This document shows positions 1-8,187 of a DNA stretch of 8,187 bases, one piece after another. The position numbers and the translations under genes were made by a program. Every line of letters starts with the position of its first letter. Position 1 is the first letter of the stretch. The DNA is from Gemmatimonadota bacterium (GTDB taxonomy: Bacteria > Gemmatimonadota > Gemmatimonadetes > Gemmatimonadales > GWC2-71-9), in NCBI GenBank assembly GCA_016880225.1, contig JAEHDT010000142.1, positions 1 to 8,187 on the forward strand, read 5' to 3'. The notes under the pieces are model-generated. The model saw only the letters and a list, made by a program, of their open reading frames with translations, was not told where the DNA came from and ran no database searches.

Positions 1-890
<890 letters not shown>

Positions 891-915
891 CGTAATCTCT
901 CTTCTCTGAAGGGTG

Positions 916-2838
<1,923 letters not shown>

Positions 2839-2846
2839 GACGAGTG

Positions 2847-2852
2847 CTCCTT
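2847..2852 (-). promoter_or_regulatory. Ribosome binding site of dnaK
   Basis: On the minus strand AAGGAG lies eight bases before the ATG at 2838. This is a near-perfect Shine-Dalgarno sequence and fixes the dnaK start. It is the strongest ribosome binding site in the window and contrasts with the facing rhomboid gene, which has none. Confidence 0.85.
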
Positions 2853-2923
2853 ATCCTGAGGTTGATGCTCGCACCTAGCCGGCCGTCGCACAAGCAAGCG
2901 CCGTGCCCCGAAAAGATGCCAAT

Positions 2924-2952
2924 ATGACAGGCTGAGACGCCCGCCTTATCTT
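2924..2952 (+). promoter_or_regulatory. Promoter of the rhomboid gene, predicted leaderless start
   Basis: A housekeeping-sigma-type promoter: -35 ATGACA at 2924-2929 (five of six to TTGACA), a 17-base spacer, and -10 TATCTT at 2947-2952 (four of six to TATAAT). Transcription normally starts about seven bases past the -10, which falls on or beside the G of the GTG codon at 2959. There is no room for a Shine-Dalgarno site and none is visible in TTATCTTTCCCTC before the GTG. The element is seen directly. Its activity and the leaderless mRNA are inferred. Confidence 0.65.
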
Positions 2953-2958
2953 TCCCTC

Positions 2959-3714
2959 GTGATTCCCTACAAAGACGAGAATCCCACCGAGCTCGCGCCT
3001 GTCATCACCATCGGCATCATTGCGCTGAACATCCTCGTCTGGCTGTTCGTGCAGGGGGCGGGGGCGCCCGAGGCACTGGCGCGCTCGGTGTGCCAGCTGG
3101 GGCTGATCCCCGGTGAGGTGCTGCGCACCGTGCCGCCCGGCACCGCGGTGCCGCTCGGCGACCATCTGCAATGCGTGCTGACGGATAATCCCAGCTGGCG
3201 CACGCTCGTGACCTCGATGTTCATGCACGGCGGCTGGCTGCACGTCATCGGCAACATGTGGTTCCTCTGGGTGTTCGGGAACAACATCGAGGACTCGATG
3301 GGGCACACGCGGTTCGTGTTGTTCTATCTCCTGTGCGGCGTCGCGGCCGCGGCGACGCAGATGTTCGTCGATCCGCATTCCACCATTCCCATGGTGGGCG
3401 CTTCCGGGGCGATCAGCGGCGTGATGGGGGCGTACATCCTGCTGTATCCGCGCGTGCGCGTGCACACCTTCGTCACCCTGGGCTTCTTCCTGACCTCGGT
3501 GGCGCTCCCCGCGTACGTGATGCTCGGCTATTGGTTTCTGCTTCAGCTGCTCATGGGCGCCGTGGGCACGCTGTCGCGCGCGCAGGGCGGGGTGGCGGTC
3601 TGGGCGCACGTCGGCGGCTTTCTTGCGGGGCTGACGCTGATCAAGCTGTTCGCGAATCGCGAGTACCTCGAGCGGCGCCGCGGCGGGGTGGTCATTCTTC
3701 CGCGTGATGTTTGA
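2959..3714 (+). CDS. Rhomboid-family intramembrane serine protease
   Basis: Polytopic membrane protease that cuts transmembrane segments of other proteins inside the bilayer. The 251 aa begin MIPYKDENPTELAPV, a start common in bacterial rhomboids. The first membrane helix is about 14-32. Next comes the rhomboid signature loop WRTLVTSMFMHGG, then HVIGN, which holds His90, His95 and Asn99 of the HxxxxHxxxN motif. The catalytic Ser149 sits in GASG (147-150) and the partner His217 in AHVGG (216-220), so the Ser/His dyad is intact. Six helices are plausible, with a short basic C-terminal tail. The two cysteines at 45 and 72 lie in the extended L1-side loop. The GTG at 2959 is chosen because the whole conserved N-terminus starts there and the promoter -10 lies just upstream. 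It is divergent from dnaK, and its last 23 bases overlap phoU tail to tail. The substrate cannot be inferred. Confidence 0.95.
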   Translation: MIPYKDENPTELAPVITIGIIALNILVWLFVQGAGAPEALARSVCQLGLIPGEVLRTVPPGTAVPLGDHLQCVLTDNPSWRTLVTSMFMHGGWLHVIGNMWFLWVFGNNIEDSMGHTRFVLFYLLCGVAAAATQMFVDPHSTIPMVGASGAISGVMGAYILLYPRVRVHTFVTLGFFLTSVALPAYVMLGYWFLLQLLMGAVGTLSRAQGGVAVWAHVGGFLAGLTLIKLFANREYLERRRGGVVILPRDV

Positions 3715-4366
3715 TCGTTTTCCCCTCCACCAGGAACACGACGTCTTCCGCGATGTTGGTCGCCAGATCGGCAACGCGTTCGAGGTTACGGCTCACGAGG
3801 AACAGGTCCATGGCGGCCCCGATGATGTGGGGGTCTTCCATCATGTGCGTGAGGAGGATGCGGAACACCGAGCGGTTCAGCGCGTCCACCGTATCGTCGC
3901 GCCGGCAGATGTCGCGGCCCAGCCGCGCGTCGCCGCGCACGAAGGCGTCGAGCGCCCCCGACAGCATGGCGCGCGCCTGCCGCGCCATTTCGAGCAGCTC
4001 GGGCTCCGGGGCGATCAGCTTGGCGGACAGGAGCCGCTCGGCCGACTCCGCGATGTTCACGGCATGGTCGCCGACGCGCTCCAGGTCGTTGGCGATCTTC
4101 GTGGCCGCCACGAGCAGGCGCAGGTCCCGCGCCATCGGCTGCTGAGTCGCGAGCAGGTCGATCACCGTCTCCTCGATCTCGAGCTCGAGGGCGTTCATGG
4201 TGCGGTCGCCGGCGATGACCTGGGCGGCGAGCCCGGCATCGCGCTTGAGCAGCGCGTCGAGCGCGCGACCCAGCGCCTCCTGGGCCTCGCCCGACATGGT
4301 GAGGAGCTTGGCCTTGAGCGCCGACAGCTCGTCGTGGAAGTGGCGATGGGCGGGAGAAGCGTTCAT
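3692..4366 (-). CDS. phoU: Phosphate transport system regulator PhoU
   Basis: Cytoplasmic all-helical protein that links the Pst transporter to the PhoR/PhoB sensor system and represses the Pho response when phosphate is ample. At 224 aa it is close to the usual length. It shows the two-fold repeat of the family: each half is a three-helix bundle carrying an ExxxD metal-cluster motif, ERVGD at 96-100 followed by HAVNIAE and ERVAD at 196-200 followed by LATNIAE. The ATG at 4366 shares ATGA with the stop of the upstream pstB (4363-4366), so translation is probably coupled. A longer open frame reaching 4453 is only read-through into pstB. It is the last gene of the pst operon. Its stop lies inside the convergent rhomboid gene, leaving no intergenic terminator. 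Confidence 0.96.
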   Translation of the reverse strand: MNASPAHRHFHDELSALKAKLLTMSGEAQEALGRALDALLKRDAGLAAQVIAGDRTMNALELEIEETVIDLLATQQPMARDLRLLVAATKIANDLERVGDHAVNIAESAERLLSAKLIAPEPELLEMARQARAMLSGALDAFVRGDARLGRDICRRDDTVDALNRSVFRILLTHMMEDPHIIGAAMDLFLVSRNLERVADLATNIAEDVVFLVEGKTIKHHAEE

Positions 4367-5202
4367 CCGAACCGTCCCGTGATGTAGGCCTCGGTGCGCT
4401 CGTCGCCGGGCCTCGTGAAGACCTGTTTGGTGTCGCCGAACTCTATCAGGCAACCGAGGTAGAAGAAGCCGGTGAAGTCCGACACGCGCGACGCCTGCTG
4501 CATGTTGTGCGTCACGATCACGATCGAGTAGCTCTGCTTGAGCTCTACCAGCAGCTCCTCGATCCGCTGGGTGGCGGCGGGATCGAGCGCGGAGCAGGGC
4601 TCGTCCATCAGCAGCACCTCGGGCTCGTTGGCGAGGGCGCGCGCGATGCAGAGGCGCTGCTGCTGGCCGCCCGACAGGCTCGTGCCGGGGGTCCGCAGCC
4701 GATCCTTCACCTCGTCCCAGAGCGCGGCCCGGCGCAGCGCCACCTCCACCCGCTCCGGCATGTCCCGCTCGGCGGCGAGGCCGTTCAGCCGCGGCCCGTA
4801 GGCCACGTTGTCGAAGATCGTCTTGGGGAAGGGATTCGGCTGCTGGAATACCATCCCCACTTCGCGCCGCAGCGTGACGGGATCGGTGCCGCTCGAGAAG
4901 ACGGAGACCCCCTCGAGCAGGATATCCCCCGTATGCCGGGTGCGCGGGATCAGCTCGTTGAGCCGGTTGATGGAGCGCAGGAACGTACTCTTGCCGCAGC
5001 CCGACGGCCCGATGAGGGCGGTCACCGCGCGCCGCGGAATCGTGAACGTCAGGTCGAACAAGGCCTGCGTCCCGCCGTACCAGAAGTTGTACGCCCGCAC
5101 GTCGATGATGGGCGTCGAATGGTCAGACGGCCAGACGGGCGGGCGGCGGCCCCGGTCCGGCTGTCCGACGGTGCGACCGTCCGTCAGTCCGGCTGTCGTC
5201 AT
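4363..5202 (-). CDS. pstB: Phosphate ABC transporter ATPase PstB, second copy with N-terminal extension
   Basis: ATP-hydrolysing subunit that drives phosphate import through PstC/PstA at the inner face of the membrane. The 279 aa have all ABC motifs: Walker A GPSGCGKST (65-73), Q-loop in VFQQPNPFP (118-126), signature LSGGQ (176-180), Walker B VLLMDE (196-201) and switch His232. FQQPNPFP and DEPCSALDP are typical of PstB. Walker A starts 22 residues later than in the neighbouring copy. The extra N-terminus, rich in Gly, Arg, Asp and Pro, is encoded by a repeat-like stretch (5121-5197). The ATG at 5202 shares ATGA with the previous pstB stop. A GTG at 5100 is the alternative start and would leave the repeat untranslated, but it would cut into the first beta strand. 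It is about 60% identical by eye to the upstream PstB. Function is firm; the exact start is less so. Confidence 0.95.
   Translation of the reverse strand: MTTAGLTDGRTVGQPDRGRRPPVWPSDHSTPIIDVRAYNFWYGGTQALFDLTFTIPRRAVTALIGPSGCGKSTFLRSINRLNELIPRTRHTGDILLEGVSVFSSGTDPVTLRREVGMVFQQPNPFPKTIFDNVAYGPRLNGLAAERDMPERVEVALRRAALWDEVKDRLRTPGTSLSGGQQQRLCIARALANEPEVLLMDEPCSALDPAATQRIEELLVELKQSYSIVIVTHNMQQASRVSDFTGFFYLGCLIEFGDTKQVFTRPGDERTEAYITGRFG
5121..5197. repeat. Repeat-like GC-rich segment at the start of the second pstB
   Basis: This stretch is built from short related words. CAGACGG occurs twice, eight bases apart (5124-5130 and 5132-5138). The 11-mer GTCCGGCTGTC occurs at 5155-5165 and again at 5187-5197. 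Between those copies lies a perfect 6-base inverted repeat, GACGGT/ACCGTC (5167-5172 and 5176-5181), around GCG. It looks like intergenic repeat DNA, yet in the chosen frame it encodes roughly residues 2-27 of the second PstB. The words are seen directly; membership of any dispersed family is unknown. Confidence 0.6.
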
Positions 5203-5975
5203 CCGAACCGCCCCGTGATGTACGCTTCGGTGCGCTCCGCCGCCGGCTTGGTGAACAGGGCTTCGGTGCGGTCCACCTCGACCAGCTCCCCCAGATAGAA
5301 GAACGCCGTGTAGTCCGAGATCCGCGCCGCCTGCTGCAGGTTGTGCGTGACGATCACGATCGTGTAGCTGCCCTTGAGCTCGTGGCACAGCTCCTCGATG
5401 CGCTGAGTGCCGGCGGGGTCAAGCGAGGCGGTCGGCTCGTCGAGCAGCAGCACTTCGGGCTCGGGGGCGAGGGCGCGGGCGATGCACAACCGCTGCTGCT
5501 GGCCGCCCGACAGCGCCAGGGCGCTCGAGCGCAGGCGGTCCTTCACCTCGTCCCACAGCGCGGCTTGGCGCAGCGCGCGCTCCACCGCGGCGTCCACGTC
5601 GGTGCGGGCGCGTCGCCCGTTGACGCGTAGGCCCGCGGCCACGTTGTCGTGGATCGACATCGTCGGGAAGGGGGTCGGCCGCTGGAACACCATGCCGACG
5701 CGGCGCCGCAGCCGGACGGGGTCCACGCCCGGGTCGTAGATGTCCGCCCCATCCAGCAGTACCTGGCCCGTCACCCAGCCGCCTTCCGACAGCTCGTGCA
5801 TGCGATTCAAACAGCGCAGGAAGGTGCTCTTGCCGCACCCGGACGGGCCGATCACCGCGGTGACGGTGTGCGCCGGAAACAGGATCGACACGTCGGTCAC
5901 CACGGCGCGGCGGCCGTACAGCGCCGTGAGCCGCACCGCTTCGAGCTCGAGCCGGGCGTCAACGGGCGGCGCCAT
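5199..5975 (-). CDS. pstB: Phosphate ABC transporter ATPase PstB, first copy
   Basis: ATPase subunit of the Pst phosphate importer. The 258 aa match the usual PstB length. Walker A GPSGCGKST is at 43-51, Q-loop Gln98 in VFQRPTPFP, signature LSGGQ at 155-159, Walker B VLLLDE at 175-180 and switch His211. Two PstB hallmarks differ slightly from the second copy and from the family: FQRPTPFP for FQxPNPFP, and DEPTASLDP for DEPxSALDP. It ends in the same ERTEAYITGRFG as the second copy. The ATG at 5975 lies inside the 3' end of pstA (17-base overlap) and has no clear ribosome binding site, so translation is probably coupled. Tandem pstB genes are known, for example in Bacillus subtilis, so both may be functional. 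The two ATPases could form a heterodimer or serve under different conditions. Confidence 0.96.
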   Translation of the reverse strand: MAPPVDARLELEAVRLTALYGRRAVVTDVSILFPAHTVTAVIGPSGCGKSTFLRCLNRMHELSEGGWVTGQVLLDGADIYDPGVDPVRLRRRVGMVFQRPTPFPTMSIHDNVAAGLRVNGRRARTDVDAAVERALRQAALWDEVKDRLRSSALALSGGQQQRLCIARALAPEPEVLLLDEPTASLDPAGTQRIEELCHELKGSYTIVIVTHNLQQAARISDYTAFFYLGELVEVDRTEALFTKPAAERTEAYITGRFG

Positions 5976-6807
5976 GCCGTTGCCGAATGGCCCAGCGGGC
6001 CGCGACGCCGAGCAGCAGGACCAGTCCCATCAACACGATCGCCGCGGCCCAGGCGAGCCGGTGCCACTCTTCGAACGGGCCGGTGGCGTATTGATAGATC
6101 TGGAGCGACAGCGCCTGCATCGGCTGCATGAGGTCGGTCGTGAAGTTCAGGTTGCCGAGCGCCGTGAACAGGAGCGGCGCGGTCTCGCCGGCGATCCGGG
6201 CCACGCCGACCAGGCAGCCGGTGACTATCCCTGCGAGCGCGGTGCGGGCGACGATGCGCAGCGAGGTGCGCCAGCGGGGGTAGCCCAGGGCGAGCGCGGC
6301 CTCGCGCAGCGAGTGCGGCACCAACCGTACCATCTCCTCCGTGGTGCGGGCGAGCATGGGGACCATCAGCACCGCCAGCGCGACGCTCCCCGCGAGCGCG
6401 GAGAAGTGGCCCATCGGCTTGACGAGCCACGTCCAGGCGAAGATGCCGACCACGATCGACGGCGTTCCGTTCAGGACGTCGGCCACGAAGCGCACGATCC
6501 ACCCCAGGCGTCCCGAGCCGAATTCCGCGAGGTACAGCCCCGCCCCGATCCCCACGGGGAGGCCGATGAGGCTCGCGAGCCCGACGATGATCGCCGTCCC
6601 CACGATGGCGTTCGCCACACCGCCGCCGCTCTCGCCGACGGGGACCGGGTTCCTGGTGAAGAAGCTCCAATCGAGGGACGTGGCGCCTTTCACGGCCAGG
6701 TGGCCGAGGATCAAGACGAGCGCGAGCACCGCGAGGAGCGACAACGCGCCCACGACACCTGTCATGAGGGCGCTCACGAGACGGCGGCGCACCCGACGCG
6801 CGCTCAC
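5959..6807 (-). CDS. pstA: Phosphate ABC transporter permease PstA
   Basis: One of two membrane subunits forming the phosphate channel. Starting at the GTG at 6807 gives 282 aa, a normal PstA length. A short Arg-rich N-terminus precedes the first membrane helix (about 16-38), and about five more helices follow. The EAA loop that contacts PstB is clear: LREAALALG (167-175) with the Ile ten residues after the Gly. The conserved GVARIAGETAPLLFTA segment (201-216) is typical of PstA. The GTG start is chosen because it forms a GTGA overlap with the pstC stop (6804-6807) and has GGGGAG about nine bases upstream. An ATG further in (residue 15) is the alternative. A longer open frame reaching 7578 only shadows pstC. 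The function call is firm. Confidence 0.95.
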   Translation of the reverse strand: MSARRVRRRLVSALMTGVVGALSLLAVLALVLILGHLAVKGATSLDWSFFTRNPVPVGESGGGVANAIVGTAIIVGLASLIGLPVGIGAGLYLAEFGSGRLGWIVRFVADVLNGTPSIVVGIFAWTWLVKPMGHFSALAGSVALAVLMVPMLARTTEEMVRLVPHSLREAALALGYPRWRTSLRIVARTALAGIVTGCLVGVARIAGETAPLLFTALGNLNFTTDLMQPMQALSLQIYQYATGPFEEWHRLAWAAAIVLMGLVLLLGVAARWAIRQRHGAAR

Positions 6808-7790
6808 AGGGCGCGGCTCCCCACGGCGGTACCGCGGGCCACGCGCCAGATCAGCAGGCGGGCCGCCGCGTTCACAACCACGGTGATCACGAACAGGACG
6901 AGGCCGACCTCGAACAGCGCCGAGAGGTACAGATCGGTCGTGGCCTCGCTGAACTCGTTGGCGATCGCCGCCGCCATGGTGTAGGCGGGCTGCAGCACGG
7001 ACAGCCCGATGTCGTGGCGGTTCCCGATCAGCATCGTCACGGCCATCGTCTCGCCGAGCGCGCGGCCGAGGCCGAGGATGACGGCGCCGATCAGGCCGGC
7101 GCGCCCGTACGGCACGACCGCGGTCCACACCGCTTCCCAGCGGGTCGCGCCCATGCCGAACGCCGCCTCGCGCTGGCTCGGCGGAACCGCGAGCAGCACC
7201 TCGCGCGATACGGCGGCGATGTACGGCACGATCATGATGGCGAGGATCATGCCCCCGGCGAGGAGCGAGTTGCCGTAGAACACGCCGTCGAAGAAGGGCG
7301 TCCATCCGAGCGCGGCGCGGAGCGGCGGGACGACGTAGGCGCGGAGAAACGGGATCAGGACGAAGATGCCCCACAGGCCGTACACCACGCTCGGGATCGC
7401 GGCCAGGAGCTCGACCAGGAACGCGACGGGCTGGCGCAGCCACGCGGGGGCGAACTCGGTGAGAAAGATCGCCACGCCGAGCGCGAGGGGCACCGCGAGG
7501 AGCAGGGCGATGAGCGACGAAGCCAGGGTGCCGAAGATCATCGGGGCTGCGCCGAACACGCCCGCGACCGGGTCCCACACCGACGTCCAGAGAAAGGGAA
7601 GGCCGAAGCGCCGGATCGCCGGCCAGGCGCTCGCGACGAGCTCGCTCACCAGCGCGACCAACAGCAGCGGCAGCAGCACCGCCAGGACGGTGAGGATGCC
7701 ACGGTACGCTCGCTCGCCGGCGTTCACGCCCCGCAGCACTTGCCGGCGCGGGTCCGGCGCGGCGAGCCGTTCCAATGGAAGGACGGTCAT
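6804..7790 (-). CDS. pstC: Phosphate ABC transporter permease PstC
   Basis: Membrane subunit that pairs with PstA to form the phosphate channel. At 328 aa it has the usual PstC length. A hydrophilic N-terminal tail (1-30) leads to the first helix (about 31-54). A periplasmic loop with TSVWDPVAGVFGAAP follows, matching the conserved W-P-x-GxFG loop of PstC proteins, then further helices. The EAA loop REAAFGMGATRWEA (207-220) and the GLGRALGETMAVTM segment (240-253) are family signatures. The ATG at 7790 has no recognisable Shine-Dalgarno site in the preceding 30 bases. It is preceded by a 115-base spacer with two hairpins after pstS and followed by pstA with a GTGA overlap. Confidence 0.96.
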   Translation of the reverse strand: MTVLPLERLAAPDPRRQVLRGVNAGERAYRGILTVLAVLLPLLLVALVSELVASAWPAIRRFGLPFLWTSVWDPVAGVFGAAPMIFGTLASSLIALLLAVPLALGVAIFLTEFAPAWLRQPVAFLVELLAAIPSVVYGLWGIFVLIPFLRAYVVPPLRAALGWTPFFDGVFYGNSLLAGGMILAIMIVPYIAAVSREVLLAVPPSQREAAFGMGATRWEAVWTAVVPYGRAGLIGAVILGLGRALGETMAVTMLIGNRHDIGLSVLQPAYTMAAAIANEFSEATTDLYLSALFEVGLVLFVITVVVNAAARLLIWRVARGTAVGSRAL

Positions 7791-7812
7791 GGGCCGGAAA
7801 CGTATCCGCCGC

Positions 7813-7830
7813 GTGTCACGGGACTGTAAC
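7813..7830 (+). promoter_or_regulatory. Possible Pho-box-like direct repeat upstream of pstC
   Basis: Two 7-base words, GTGTCAC (7813-7819) and CTGTAAC (7824-7830), are separated by four bases. The PhoB-type box is built from CTGTCAT-like 7-mers with 4-base spacers, so both the word (five and six of seven matches) and the 11-base period fit. It lies 23 bases before the pstC start but reads on the strand opposite to the genes, and no good promoter sits with it. It could be chance. Confidence 0.35.
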
Positions 7831-7842
7831 GACGCCGGGACG

Positions 7843-7882
7843 AAAACACCCCCGCAGGCGAATACCGCCGTGCGGGGGGGTG
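7843..7882 (-). terminator. Stem-loop with T-run after pstS, likely partial terminator
   Basis: The arms CACCCCCGCA (7847-7856) and TGCGGGGGGGTG (7871-7882) pair as a long GC-rich stem. An inner GGCG/CGCC stem (7857-7860 and 7866-7869) caps it with a 5-base loop. On the transcribed minus strand the hairpin is followed by TTTT (7846-7843) and then CGTC. This resembles a rho-independent terminator with a short U-run. Because pstC-phoU follow on the same strand, partial termination or 3'-end protection of pstS mRNA is more likely than full stop. That would leave pstS more abundant than the permease and ATPase genes. Confidence 0.65.
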
Positions 7883-7886
7883 AAAC

Positions 7887-7919
7887 CGGCAGCCGGAAGG
7901 AGGGGTTACCGGGCTGCCG
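7887..7919 (-). other. Stem-loop spanning the pstS stop codon
   Basis: CGGCAGCCGG (7887-7896) is fully complementary to CCGGCTGCCG, formed by 7909-7919 with a single bulged G. The 12-base loop begins, in the direction of transcription, with the TAA stop of pstS. Only four bases separate it from the next hairpin, so pstS is followed by two consecutive stem-loops. The structure is seen directly; a role in mRNA stability or termination is inferred. Confidence 0.6.
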
Positions 7920-8187
7920 TAGTCCAGACCGACTTGCCGTCGACGCTGATGGACTTGAGGCGCGCCTCGATCCAAGGCTGCAGGGCCTTGGGGAGCGGGG
8001 CGTAGCCCAGCGGCTCGGCGCGAGCCTGTCCCTGCGTCTCCGCCCACCAGACGTACTTCACGAGCTCGCGGGTCTTCGTGGCGTCGCTGTACGTCTTGTG
8101 CAGCAGCAAGTACGTCATCGAGGCGATCGGGTAGGCGTCCTTCCCCGCCGGGTTGGTGATGGACACCCGGAAGTCCGTGCTCGGATC
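7906..8187 (-). CDS. pstS: Phosphate-binding protein PstS, C-terminal part, 5' end cut by window edge
   Basis: Extracytoplasmic solute-binding protein that captures phosphate and delivers it to PstC/PstA. Only the last 93 codons are in the window, open at the right edge. They match the end of PstS proteins: the strand SITNPAGKDAYPIASMTYLLL, then helix KTRELVKYVWWAETQGQ, then LGYAPLP and a final Lys-containing helix. Phosphate-contacting residues lie earlier in the protein and are outside the window. An apparent GTG start at 8166 is internal, because the frame continues through 8187 with matching sequence. The stop at 7906 is followed by two hairpins, then pstC. Position and family make the call firm. 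Confidence 0.9.
   Translation of the reverse strand, partial: DPSTDFRVSITNPAGKDAYPIASMTYLLLHKTYSDATKTRELVKYVWWAETQGQARAEPLGYAPLPKALQPWIEARLKSISVDGKSVWTTAAR

Noticed and set aside
2842..2850. GAGTGCTCC before dnaK, similar to one half of a CIRCE operator
   Set aside because: No matching TTAGCACTC half lies nine bases away on either side, and the bases overlap the dnaK ribosome binding site, which explains them.
2853..2958. Search for a dnaK promoter, housekeeping or heat-shock type
   Set aside because: No -35/-10 pair with sensible spacing and no CTTGAA/CCCCAT-type pair was convincing on the minus strand.
2875..3774. 299-codon minus-strand open frame opposite the rhomboid gene
   Set aside because: The rhomboid catalytic Ser and His motifs on the plus strand are decisive; the antisense product is low-complexity His/Arg/Glu-rich.
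4367..4453. Upstream extension of phoU to an earlier start
   Set aside because: The added residues are pstB read in another frame; the ATGA junction and PhoU homology support the start at 4366.
5740..6984. 414-codon plus-strand open frame opposite pstB, pstA and pstC
   Set aside because: Antisense shadow in GC-rich DNA; the minus-strand genes carry clear family motifs throughout.
7801..7830. GTTACA, 18 bases, GATACG as a pstC promoter
   Set aside because: Only four and three of six consensus matches with non-ideal spacing; too weak to annotate.
7897..7903. AAGGAGG on the plus strand as a ribosome binding site
   Set aside because: No plus-strand start codon follows at a usable distance; the bases are the loop of the pstS stop-codon hairpin.

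Overview
This 8,187-base window is high in G+C (roughly two thirds by eye). It carries conserved bacterial housekeeping genes packed with almost no spare DNA. An HtrA-type protease with an N-terminal membrane segment, a DnaK and a full Pst phosphate importer fit a Gram-negative-type, GC-rich bacterium. The compact organisation and a TATCTT-type -10 element fused to a start codon bring Gemmatimonadota-like genomes to mind, but that assignment is an impression and not proven. No mobile element, CRISPR array, tRNA or rRNA gene is visible. No stretch over about 120 bases lacks a gene.

Left region (1-2838, minus strand): dnaK (640 aa, complete) is followed 25 bases later by an HtrA/Deg serine protease. 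The protease runs off the left edge and keeps its catalytic domain but not its C-terminal region. The two form a probable protein-quality-control operon. No grpE or dnaJ is visible next to dnaK.

Middle (2839-3714): a 120-base divergent spacer separates dnaK from a plus-strand rhomboid intramembrane protease. The spacer holds a good -35/-10 pair whose predicted transcription start falls on or next to the rhomboid GTG codon, so that mRNA is probably leaderless. The rhomboid gene ends inside the 3' end of phoU, a 23-base tail-to-tail overlap.

Right region (3692-8187, minus strand): a high-affinity phosphate transport operon in the order pstS (C-terminal part only, cut by the right edge), pstC, pstA, pstB, a second pstB, phoU. 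Everything from pstC to phoU overlaps: GTGA for pstC/pstA, 17 bases for pstA/pstB, ATGA for pstB/pstB and ATGA for pstB/phoU. The only gap is the 115 bases between pstS and pstC. It contains two consecutive stem-loops, the second followed by TTTT, and a Pho-box-like 7-4-7 direct repeat. Together these suggest partial termination after pstS and possible phosphate control of pstC onward. PstS binds phosphate outside the membrane, PstC and PstA form the channel, the two PstB proteins are alternative or paired ATPases, and PhoU links transport to phosphate signalling. No phoB/phoR genes lie in the window.

I see no clearly new multi-gene system. The points most worth a second look are the probable leaderless rhomboid mRNA, the repeat-derived N-terminus of the second PstB, the copied pstB 3' junction, the double hairpin after pstS, and the convergent overlap.
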